Source: an uncultured Planctomycetota bacterium
GTDB taxonomy: Bacteria; Planctomycetota; Planctomycetia; Pirellulales; Thermoguttaceae
DNA length: 43,416 nucleotides
Reading direction: 5' to 3'
Assembly (NCBI GenBank): GCA_900317365.1
Contig: ONGM01000009.1
Span: 1-43,416 of the forward strand
Shown here: piece by piece, positions 31,662-39,428 of the stretch
Layout of the letters: the number at the start of each line of letters is the position of its first letter
How positions within the stretch are numbered: position 1 is the first letter of the stretch
Made by a program: the position numbers and the translations under genes
The notes under the pieces: generated by a model
The model's input: the letters and a program-made list of their open reading frames with translations, nothing else
What the model was told of the DNA's origin: nothing
Databases searched by the model: none

Positions 31662-33812
31662 TTACTCGTCCTTTTTTAATTTCAAGAGAACAAATTGCGC
31701 GTTCTGATAAACGGCGTCGTTTTCGATAAACTCGTTCCAACGCCGCGTCGCCTCCTTGTTCGCAAAGACGGCGTAGGTCGCGCTTTCAAGAATCGCGTAG
31801 TCATAGCCGCCGATTTGACATTCTTGCAAAATACGCGGTCGACCCTTGTTAATAAAGACGACGCTAAGCGCCTGATTCCACCGCATCGGCGACCCTTCTT
31901 CCGCGCCGGGATTGGCGTAGAAAAGCTCCATACGGCGATTCCATTCGACGATCGATCGGGCGTCCTGCGGAATCTCCTTCCAGCTTCCCGCTTCCGCGCG
32001 ACCGGCGAGCCATTTAAAGGAATCGCATTGTCGCGGCGCGAGAAACACGGCGTCCTTCTCCGTATTCTTCGCGATCCAACGGCACATATCCCGCCATCCG
32101 TCGGCGATCGACTCCTTCGGCGGCTCGCTGCGCGGCACGACCTTTTCTCCGCGAAGATTCACGAAATATCCCAAGCGTTCCGCCGGCGCCGCGATCAGAA
32201 GAAAAACGAGCGCCGTTCCGAGCAGCGCGACAAACGTCGTTCGCGGCGCCACCCCGGACTTAACCCTTCTCGAGAAAAGACGCGATACGCCGCAAACAAA
32301 CATGATCGCGACGACGAATAAAACAAAGGCGACGATAAAGGACGGACGCTCCGTGCTCTGAGGCGTCGGAATCGACCCGGCGACGGCGGCGGCGCGCGCG
32401 GTCTTAGCCGCCGCTCGATATAAAACGTAATGCGTCGCCCCGTAGAGCGCGCAACCGAAAGCGGACGCGATCAGGAACGTTCGCAAAATCGCGACGAAAC
32501 GGTTCGTCAGCCCGCCGCGTCCGAGCGACCCTTTCGTCAGCAAATCGTAGCCTCCGTACGCGACGGAAATCGCAAGGCGTCCGGCAAAGGCGACGACCCC
32601 GAGCGGAACCGCCCAATCGGAAAGACGATACCAGTAATACCGCAGTATCCCGGCGACGTCGCGCGGGTCGGAGATCAGTCCGAGCTTCGCCCAATATTTG
32701 GCGCCGAAGTCGACGACGATCCCAAAACAGGCGAAAAGAACGGACGCGACGACGAAGCGCCTAAGGCGGGCGAATCGAAGCGTCGTTTCTTCCGCCTGCG
32801 CGTCGAGGCGTTCATATTCCGGCGCCTTGAGTCCGCGCGCCTTTGCGTATCGGAAATAGATCGCGCACAAAGCGACGAGCAGAAAGAACGCGAGGGTCAG
32901 CGCGCCGAATCGGAGAAGAAACGACCAAGGTAAACTCGACGCGACAAGGTGGTGCGAGAGTCGTTTGAAGACGTAGATCTGGCGCGACGCGGCGACGACG
33001 TCCGGCGTTGCGCCTGCGTCGAGTCGCAACGCCGGCACGACGCCAAGGAGCGAAACGGCGCCGCCGAGCGCGAGACCGGGTAAGAATTTGAAAAACCTGG
33101 GCTTCGACGAACGGCGCGAAAAAAGCGCTTCGATCGCCCAGGAAAAAAGACACGCGAGAACCGTCCAGCCGCCAACGAGCGGATGAAACGCCGACGCGCA
33201 TCCGAGACAGAGCCACGCGCGATTCAGCTTGCCTTCTAAAAAGAGCGCAAGTCCCCAAAAGACGAGAGGAAACGCGAAACTTTTCCCTTCGACCCCGCCA
33301 ATAATCCATTCGCCGGCAAGGTGAAACGATTCCAGATAGAACGCGAACGCGGCGGCGGAGAGTACGGAAAACCACCGACACGGAACGAGCGCTCGCGATA
33401 GTCGACGCCATGCGAGCGCGGTCAGTCCCCACGCGAGAACGCGCCCGATCCAGACCATCGCGTTCTGTTTGAAGCAGAAAGAGAGAAGTCCGAAGGTCGC
33501 GTAAAAGAGCCAGTGCGAATCTGGCGTCGTGAGAAAAGGATCGTTCGCCAACCATTCGCGATTCCAGAAATGGATCGCCTTCCCGACGTAATACTGCTCG
33601 TTGACGTCGGGAGTCGGCCATGCGCCGTAAACGAAGAATATACCGAAGATGAAGGCAAATTCTAAAAACGCCGTGAGGAATCCGTCGACGCGTCGACAAC
33701 GCGATTCGCGTTTAAAAATCGCCTTGCGCGCGTCGTCTAATTGATCGAAGTCTTCCGATCTTACGACGTCTTCTGATTGGTCATAGGAATTCGACGTCCC
33801 GGTATTCGCCAT
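31662..33812 (-). CDS. Large polytopic membrane protein (GT-C/DUF6798-like)
   Basis: A 716-residue protein with a ~45-residue charged cytoplasmic N-terminus and roughly a dozen hydrophobic segments (FLEFAFIFGIFFVYGAW, VFWGLALFLEGKL, FLLVALCAIYFRY, FVALLGTALVFLLIAAPAERLGYF). A C-terminal soluble domain follows: WRDMCRWIAKNTEKDAVFLAP, DSFKWLAGRAEAGSWKEIP, WNRRMELFY. The layout and this last domain remind me of planctomycete DUF6798-type proteins, related in topology to GT-C glycosyltransferases; this is from memory and moderate. Twelve bases separate it from the CPBP gene upstream, whose stop codon overlaps its ribosome binding site (GTGGGGG), so they form an operon with hemL. Confidence 0.7.
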   Translation of the reverse strand: MANTGTSNSYDQSEDVVRSEDFDQLDDARKAIFKRESRCRRVDGFLTAFLEFAFIFGIFFVYGAWPTPDVNEQYYVGKAIHFWNREWLANDPFLTTPDSHWLFYATFGLLSFCFKQNAMVWIGRVLAWGLTALAWRRLSRALVPCRWFSVLSAAAFAFYLESFHLAGEWIIGGVEGKSFAFPLVFWGLALFLEGKLNRAWLCLGCASAFHPLVGGWTVLACLFSWAIEALFSRRSSKPRFFKFLPGLALGGAVSLLGVVPALRLDAGATPDVVAASRQIYVFKRLSHHLVASSLPWSFLLRFGALTLAFFLLVALCAIYFRYAKARGLKAPEYERLDAQAEETTLRFARLRRFVVASVLFACFGIVVDFGAKYWAKLGLISDPRDVAGILRYYWYRLSDWAVPLGVVAFAGRLAISVAYGGYDLLTKGSLGRGGLTNRFVAILRTFLIASAFGCALYGATHYVLYRAAAKTARAAAVAGSIPTPQSTERPSFIVAFVLFVVAIMFVCGVSRLFSRRVKSGVAPRTTFVALLGTALVFLLIAAPAERLGYFVNLRGEKVVPRSEPPKESIADGWRDMCRWIAKNTEKDAVFLAPRQCDSFKWLAGRAEAGSWKEIPQDARSIVEWNRRMELFYANPGAEEGSPMRWNQALSVVFINKGRPRILQECQIGGYDYAILESATYAVFANKEATRRWNEFIENDAVYQNAQFVLLKLKKDE

Positions 33813-33824
33813 AACGCGCCCCCA

Positions 33825-34550
33825 CTAGGCAAGAAGAAGAAAGCCGACCGCATAAATTCCGGCGTCGACTAAACAGTGACTAAGCCAACCGCCGTAAATC
33901 GAATCGGTTTTATGGTACAACGTTTGCCAAACGAATCCGCCGACTCCGACTCCGAAAGAGCAAAACCACGTCAACGCGCTCGAATACCCGAAGTACGTTC
34001 CCAGAACAACGATGTGATGAAGCGAGAACGCGACCGCGCAAATAACGGCCGCCGGAACGAAAGAGAAACGACGCGCAAGTCGACCAAAGGTAAACCATCG
34101 CCAATAGTACTCTTCCAATCCCGAGTGAACGAGCGAATAGAATAAGGCGACGACGGCGAAAGTAACTTTCGTTAGACCAAAGGATCCCACGCGCGCGTTG
34201 AATTCCGTGCGCAAACGGACGACGAAATCCGAATCCCGCCAAGCGGAACTCGCGAGTCCGTAACGCGCCGCAAAGAAAATCGTCAGTCCAACGACAAGTC
34301 CGAAAAGGAAACCGAAGAGAAGTCCGCGACTATTCGGCTTCCGAACCAGAACTCGTTCTTTAAGAACGAACGCCGTAATCGCCGCAGGAAAAAGAAATTG
34401 CAACGCCTTCCCTATGGCATAGACGGATTTCGCGGCGTCCGGCGCGTGGTTAACGCACCAAACGAAATACGCCGCCGTCATCGCCAGCGGATAAAACAGC
34501 GCGAACGTGAGAATAAAAAAGTCGCGCGCCTTGCGTGTCTCTGCGCTCAT
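33825..34550 (-). CDS. CPBP-family intramembrane metalloprotease
   Basis: A 241-residue polytopic membrane protein with the three CPBP/CAAX-protease motifs: E146-E147-YYW-R151, F175-SLH-H179, and H225 in GGWLSHCLVDA. The glutamates and histidines bind zinc in this family. About seven hydrophobic segments. Members process prenylated or other membrane substrates, or act in immunity and envelope functions; the target here is unknown. It lies 21 bases after hemL and just before the polytopic membrane protein gene. Its ribosome binding site is weak (GGAAA). Confidence 0.88.
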   Translation of the reverse strand: MSAETRKARDFFILTFALFYPLAMTAAYFVWCVNHAPDAAKSVYAIGKALQFLFPAAITAFVLKERVLVRKPNSRGLLFGFLFGLVVGLTIFFAARYGLASSAWRDSDFVVRLRTEFNARVGSFGLTKVTFAVVALFYSLVHSGLEEYYWRWFTFGRLARRFSFVPAAVICAVAFSLHHIVVLGTYFGYSSALTWFCSFGVGVGGFVWQTLYHKTDSIYGGWLSHCLVDAGIYAVGFLLLA

Positions 34551-34571
34551 ATCGAATTTCCAATTCTAAGG

Positions 34572-35867
34572 TTACAACGCGTTGAACGCGTCCTTGGCGA
34601 CCGCGATCGTTTCGTCGATTACGGCGTCCGTGTGAACGACGCTCGTGAACATCGTCTCAAATTGACTGCACGGGAAATAAACGCCCCCGTCGAGGAGCGC
34701 GTGGAAGAACTTCGCAAAACGCGCCTTCTCGCATCGCGACGCCGACGGCCAGTCGATCACCTTCTCGTCCGTATCCGAAAGGAAAAAGAGCGTCGACATT
34801 CCGCCGATCCATTGAACCGCGACCTTGACTCCCGCCGCGCTCGCCGCCGTCGTCAACCCCTTGGCAAGGCGTTCCGTCGCCCGCGAAATCGTCCCGTAGA
34901 AATTCGGATCCGCGTTGATCGCCTCGAGCGTCGCTATTCCCGCCGCCGTCGCTAGCGGATTGCCGCTCAGCGTCCCCGCCTGATAGACCTTGCCTAACGG
35001 CGCGACCGAGTTCATGATCTCCGCGCGCCCGCCGTACGCGCCGACCGGTAGTCCGCCCCCGACGATCTTCCCAAGCGTCGTCAGGTCCGGCGTGATTCCG
35101 TAACGCTCTTGAGCGCCGCCACGAGCGACGCGGAATCCCGACATGACCTCGTCGAAAATCAAAACGGTTCCGCTCTTCTCCGTCTCCGCGCGCAACGCCT
35201 GCAAAAACTCCGGCGCGCCCGGAACGCAACCCATATTCCCTGCGACCGGCTCGACGATCACGCACGCGATCTCGCGTCCGCGTTCCGCAAAGAGCTCCTC
35301 GATTCCCGAAACGTCGTTATATTGCATGACGATCGTGTCCGAAGCCGCGCCCGGCGTCACGCCAAGAGAATCGGGAACCGCGAGCGTCGCCGCCGCGCTG
35401 CCGGCCGCGACTAAAAGACTGTCCGCGTGCCCGTGATAGCAACCGCTGAATTTCACGATCTTATTACGACCCGTGTACCCGCGCGCAAGGCGAATCGCGC
35501 TCATCGTCGCCTCCGTGCCCGAGTTCACGAGACGAGATTTCTCGATCGACGGTACCATTTCCGCGAGAAGCGACGCCAATCGGTTTTCAGCCTCCGTCGG
35601 GGCGCCGTAGCTCACGCCGCGCTCGACCGCCTTCGCGAGCGCCTCTTTCACGCGCGGATCGCCATGTCCGAGAATCATCGGTCCCCAAGACAAAACGTAG
35701 TCGACGTAACGGTTCCCGTCGACGTCGTAAAGATAAGCTCCTTCCGCGCGATCAATCACGACCGGAACGCCGCCGACCCCTCCAAACGCTCGCGCCGGAC
35801 TATTGACGCCGCCGGGAATCAACGTTAACGCTTCTTCAAAAATCTGCCGACTCTTCTCTCGATTCAT
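34572..35867 (-). CDS. hemL: Glutamate-1-semialdehyde 2,1-aminomutase
   Basis: A 431-residue class III aminotransferase-fold enzyme converting glutamate-1-semialdehyde to 5-aminolevulinate in the C5 route to tetrapyrroles. Clear family features are the N-terminal IPGGVNSPARAFGGVGG, the PLP-binding LIFDEVMSGFR, and the Schiff-base lysine K267 in TTLGKIVGGGLPVGAYGG. Length is normal. It is the first gene of a likely three-gene transcript with the CPBP protease and the polytopic membrane protein. No other haem gene is nearby. Confidence 0.97.
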   Translation of the reverse strand: MNREKSRQIFEEALTLIPGGVNSPARAFGGVGGVPVVIDRAEGAYLYDVDGNRYVDYVLSWGPMILGHGDPRVKEALAKAVERGVSYGAPTEAENRLASLLAEMVPSIEKSRLVNSGTEATMSAIRLARGYTGRNKIVKFSGCYHGHADSLLVAAGSAAATLAVPDSLGVTPGAASDTIVMQYNDVSGIEELFAERGREIACVIVEPVAGNMGCVPGAPEFLQALRAETEKSGTVLIFDEVMSGFRVARGGAQERYGITPDLTTLGKIVGGGLPVGAYGGRAEIMNSVAPLGKVYQAGTLSGNPLATAAGIATLEAINADPNFYGTISRATERLAKGLTTAASAAGVKVAVQWIGGMSTLFFLSDTDEKVIDWPSASRCEKARFAKFFHALLDGGVYFPCSQFETMFTSVVHTDAVIDETIAVAKDAFNAL

Positions 35868-35950
35868 TGCTATTTCTCGCGTAAAAAATGTAGTCGCGCG
35901 CTAAGTCGCGCCGCGCGACGCGCTCTATATTAACCTAAGACGCAAACGCG

Positions 35951-35984
35951 CCGAGCGTCGAAAACGCTACGTTGCGACGCTCGG
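35951..35984 (-). terminator. Hairpin after the NPCBM metalloprotease gene
   Basis: CCGAGCGTCG 35951-35960 pairs perfectly with CGACGCTCGG 35975-35984, just past the stop at 35996 on the minus strand. The T-tail is weak (CGCGTTTGCG). Confidence 0.55.
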
Positions 35985-35995
35985 GCCTGCGGAGA

Positions 35996-37714
35996 TTATC
36001 GTTCCAAAATCGGGTTAATCCACTGCGAATGATCCGACGTGACGCCGTCTCCCGCGTCCCCTGCGATCAGTTCGAGAACGTCGACGTCGGAAACGTCGAG
36101 CGAAAACGCGCGTCCGTTCGCTTCGTTCGGATCGTCGACGCGCAACAGTTCGCGCCCGTCCCCTTTCACGACGAAGGTAACGGAACCGCGACTCCCTTCC
36201 GGCATGCCGAAGAGTCCCGTGAAGGTCTTCCACTTGCGCCCGAGCGTCGTCTTCAAAACGCTCTGCGCGTGCGCGGCGAGTCCGCTCGCGTAACCGATCC
36301 CTTTGACTTCGAGAACGGTTCCGTCGAAGGACGCGTTGCGTCCAAGGCGCGCCCAGCCGACTTGAACTTCGTCAAAAGCGGCGTTGGAAAGATCGAAAGA
36401 GCGAACGCTCTCGTCGACCTCGCTTGGCTTCTGAAGCGCGACTTTCTCCGTAAGAACGCGAACGAGGGACAGACAAAGATCGCGTCGCGAGTCCTCCGTC
36501 GGGTACGTCTCGGCGAGCGCTTTTAACGCGTCGACGTCCTTCGCTACGAAAGCGTCGTTGATTTTGCGAAACGCGATTCGACTGCGAATCGGCGCGAATT
36601 CGCCTTCGCTCCCGTCCGGCGTCAGGTTGCAACGGAGAAGTTCGACGGCGTCGCACTCGCGAACGGCGGTTACCCGCAATTGAATCGGCGCGCGAACAAC
36701 TTCCGTAAGATCGACGGAGAATTTGCCGTCCGCGTCCGGCTTAACGACCCACGTTTTTGCGTCGTAATCGGCGGCGCGCGCGTCCGGGTCAACGTAGAAA
36801 ATCAGCGCGCGAACCGGGGTCGGCGCGGAAATCTGACCGAACGCGCGAACGGACGTATCGGAAGTTCGTTCGAAATCAAGATCGTCAATGCGAGCGTCGT
36901 TAGGCAGGCGCTTCGGCGCGAGCCCGCTAATCGCCGGCACGACGGAAAGACGCGTCGCTTCCGAGAACGTCAGGAACGCGCCTTTCCCTTCCCCGCGCGT
37001 TTCGCGTCCGAACGTGTGATTGCCGCCGCCCATGAGCGCGGACCCGAATTCCGGTCGCTCCGCGTTCAGCTCGCAGTCGTGCGGCAAGGTAAGCGCGTGC
37101 CCAAGCTCGTGCGCAATTCCGCCGATATAGTGAGAATTAAACTCGCCCACGGAACAAGGTCGACCGACGTAAGAGCCGCCAGGGTCTTTGCTCGAAAGTT
37201 TGTCCGGGTCAAGCATCGGATCGTCGTAGAACCACGCCGTACCGTTGAAGGGCGATCCGGAGCCGACGAACGAAGCGACTTCGATCGCGCGCCCGTTTTC
37301 CCAACGCAAGCCTTGCTGAAAGATCACGACGACCTCGCGTCCGGCGTCGATCCCATATTTCTTGAGACCTTCAACGACGATTTTGCGCACCGCCCAGTGA
37401 GAGTCGCGCCCGTAGGTCGCTTGCGGATCCGGCGCTTTGATTTCATAGAGCTTGAGTTTGCCAGGCTCGGTCGTTTCCAAGCCGAAGGTCATTGGTCCGA
37501 ATCCGTTGCGATCCATTTCGCGTCGATAAAAGTCTTGAACGCACGTCATCACGCGATAGAGACGTTCCGCACGATCCGGGCACGGCTCGCAATCGCTAGG
37601 TGAAAAATAGACGCATTTTAAAGGTCGCGCGGCGCCGCTCGGCTCGACTCCCAAGCCGAAAGACGGAAGCGCTAACGCGACGACAACGCTCAGCGATAGT
37701 AATAATGCGCGCAT
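35996..37714 (-). CDS. Exported zincin-like metalloprotease with NPCBM domain
   Basis: ATG 37714 is chosen because AAAGGAT lies 7 bases upstream and it starts a clean signal peptide (MRALLLSLSVVVALALPSFGLG); an earlier in-frame start eight codons upstream lacks a site. A zinc-site motif H202-E-L-G-H206-ALTLP-H212-D resembles metzincins, but the usual glycine at the eighth position is Thr. A middle beta domain (~290-380) follows. The last ~160 residues form an NPCBM/NEW2 carbohydrate-binding module (VGWARLGRNASFDG, GIGYASGLAAHAQSVL, FTGLFGMPEGSRGSVTFVV). Probably acts on glycoproteins or on proteins near polysaccharide outside the cell. Confidence 0.88.
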   Translation of the reverse strand: MRALLLSLSVVVALALPSFGLGVEPSGAARPLKCVYFSPSDCEPCPDRAERLYRVMTCVQDFYRREMDRNGFGPMTFGLETTEPGKLKLYEIKAPDPQATYGRDSHWAVRKIVVEGLKKYGIDAGREVVVIFQQGLRWENGRAIEVASFVGSGSPFNGTAWFYDDPMLDPDKLSSKDPGGSYVGRPCSVGEFNSHYIGGIAHELGHALTLPHDCELNAERPEFGSALMGGGNHTFGRETRGEGKGAFLTFSEATRLSVVPAISGLAPKRLPNDARIDDLDFERTSDTSVRAFGQISAPTPVRALIFYVDPDARAADYDAKTWVVKPDADGKFSVDLTEVVRAPIQLRVTAVRECDAVELLRCNLTPDGSEGEFAPIRSRIAFRKINDAFVAKDVDALKALAETYPTEDSRRDLCLSLVRVLTEKVALQKPSEVDESVRSFDLSNAAFDEVQVGWARLGRNASFDGTVLEVKGIGYASGLAAHAQSVLKTTLGRKWKTFTGLFGMPEGSRGSVTFVVKGDGRELLRVDDPNEANGRAFSLDVSDVDVLELIAGDAGDGVTSDHSQWINPILER

Positions 37715-37765
37715 AGTGTAATCCTTTGAGTTTTGCAAGTGGAAGCGCGAACGAACGCGTAAGGA

Positions 37766-37794
37766 ATTGTACGTTCAACGCGGGAACGCGTCAA
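37766..37794 (-). promoter_or_regulatory. Sigma70-like promoter of the NPCBM metalloprotease gene
   Basis: On the minus strand TTGACG (37789-37794) and TACAAT (37766-37771) are separated by 17 bases, about 50 bases before the ATG at 37714. Confidence 0.7.
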
Positions 37795-37983
37795 GAAGTT
37801 TGAAGAAGCCGCGCCGGACGCTCGACAACAAGTTGTAGGAATTATTTCTTTTTTGCTTAATTTTTTCATTTTGCGGACGATACTACTAGAAACGCGCCGT
37901 TTACTCGACGCGCCCCTCCTAAACAACGAACGACCGCGAAAGCGCGCGACGCGTTTTCGCACCAGACAGAACGAGGATTTCGT

Positions 37984-39150
37984 ATGTCGCAACAATCCGC
38001 AACGCTCGACAGTAACGCGCGCGCGCGCCGTCCCGACGTAAGATCGTGGAAACGCGCTCCGATTTCCGTTCCGGAACCGCTCGACGATCCGCGCGATTCC
38101 GAACTCGACCGCCGGGCGAGCGCACTCAACGCTCGAATCGCCGCGTTTGAAGCGCACGCGCGCTCGTACGCCGGCGCTGATTTCATTGCGAAGGAGCGCG
38201 AGAAACGCGAAGAAGACGAAAGACTCGCGAACCTCTCCGCCGCGCTTGATCGTCGAGAAGAGGAACTCGATAAGAAACTCGACGAAATCCAAGCGCGCGA
38301 ACGCAAACTTGCCGAGATTTTCGCCGGTTTTGAAACTCGCGAAGCGGAAATCGCGCGAAAAAGTTCCGCCGTGCAGGAAAAAGAGGAACGTCTCGCCATC
38401 GCTACGGAATCGAAGCGCAACGATCTCGCGCAGAAAACGGAATTCTTACGCGTTCAGGAAGGCAAACTCGCCGCGATCACGAACGATCTCGAAGCGCGCG
38501 AAACCCTCGTCGCTCAGAGATTAGAGGATCTCAAGACGCGCGAACAGAAAATGGCGCGATACTCCCTCGACGTGGAAACGCGCGAAAACGAACAGACGCG
38601 TCGCGCCGAAGCGCTCGCCGAACGCGAAAGACTCGCCGTGCAAGTCGATTCGGATCTCTCCGCGCGCGAAACCGAGCTGCAACGTCGAATCGCCGCGTTG
38701 GAGGCTCGTCAAACGCAGTACGATCAACGAGAAGCCGCATTGACCGCGCGCGAACGCGAAGCGGATATGCGCGAAGCCGAGCTGAAGGCGTACGAAGCGA
38801 AGTTGCGCGACGTCGATCGCGAACTCGCGGAACGCGATCAGAAGCTCGCCGAAAAGAGCTCAAAACTCGATCTGCGCGAAGACAAAATCTCGCGAAATTA
38901 CGCTAATTTCCAAGCGCGGCAGGACGAAATCGCTCAAAAAGAATCCGCGCTCGCGTCCCGAGAAACGGAACTGCGGAGAATACGCGGCGAGAGCGATAAG
39001 GCGACCTTAAGACTCCTCGAAACGCAAGGCAGGCTCGACGAAAAAGAACGACTCTTCGAAGAGCGTTCGCGCCAGGCCCTCGACACGATTCGCCGCCAGA
39101 AGGCGCAACTCCTCGAACTGCGACGCGAACTCGAGAGGGAAGTCGCATAA
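37984..39150 (+). CDS. Coiled-coil protein made of 14-residue repeats
   Basis: ATG 37984 follows GAGGATTTC. The 388-residue product has no signal peptide or membrane segment. The first ~60 residues are Pro/Arg-rich and probably disordered. From ~104 to 338 the sequence repeats every 14 residues (two heptads), consensus x-R-E-x-x-L-A-x-x-x-x-x-L-x; for example ARETELQRRIAALE, AREREADMREAELK and ERDQKLAEKSSKLD. A single 25-residue unit (132-156) shifts the register by 11. The last 50 residues continue as helix. Predicted as a long rigid rod in the cytoplasm; a cytoskeletal or scaffold role is inferred. I do not recognise a named family. It is followed by a strong terminator, so it is monocistronic. 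Confidence 0.82.
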   Translation: MSQQSATLDSNARARRPDVRSWKRAPISVPEPLDDPRDSELDRRASALNARIAAFEAHARSYAGADFIAKEREKREEDERLANLSAALDRREEELDKKLDEIQARERKLAEIFAGFETREAEIARKSSAVQEKEERLAIATESKRNDLAQKTEFLRVQEGKLAAITNDLEARETLVAQRLEDLKTREQKMARYSLDVETRENEQTRRAEALAERERLAVQVDSDLSARETELQRRIAALEARQTQYDQREAALTAREREADMREAELKAYEAKLRDVDRELAERDQKLAEKSSKLDLREDKISRNYANFQARQDEIAQKESALASRETELRRIRGESDKATLRLLETQGRLDEKERLFEERSRQALDTIRRQKAQLLELRRELEREVA

Positions 39151-39175
39151 CCTCGTATTCGGCGAGTAATCACAA

Positions 39176-39210
39176 CGCGCGACGGCAAAAACGTCGCGCG
39201 CTTCTTTTTC
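39176..39210 (+). terminator. Intrinsic terminator of the coiled-coil gene
   Basis: CGCGCGACG 39176-39184 pairs perfectly with CGTCGCGCG 39192-39200, followed by CTTCTTTTTC. The rest of the gap to the DsbD-like gene (39211-39428) shows no gene. Confidence 0.88.
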
Positions 39211-39428
39211 GAACCTTCGGTTCAACTCTCTGAGTCCGACTCTCTTTAACGTTTTCTTCCATATGATCAGAATAAGAGATTTCCTCACCTGAGGCAACTT
39301 TTGGCGCCTTTCGCACTGTGCGAAATTAAGGTAAAATGAGAGTCCCCAGAAAACGATAATCAGCGCCCGGATCGGCACGGTTGCGACGGCGCGACGAAAC
39401 GCAGGCGAGAACGCCGCAGGAGTTTTCA

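Noticed and set aside
30328..31740. 470-codon minus-strand frame opposite the Gfo/Idh/MocA gene
   Set aside because: Runs through the terminator hairpin and opposes a clear Tat oxidoreductase; no domain visible.
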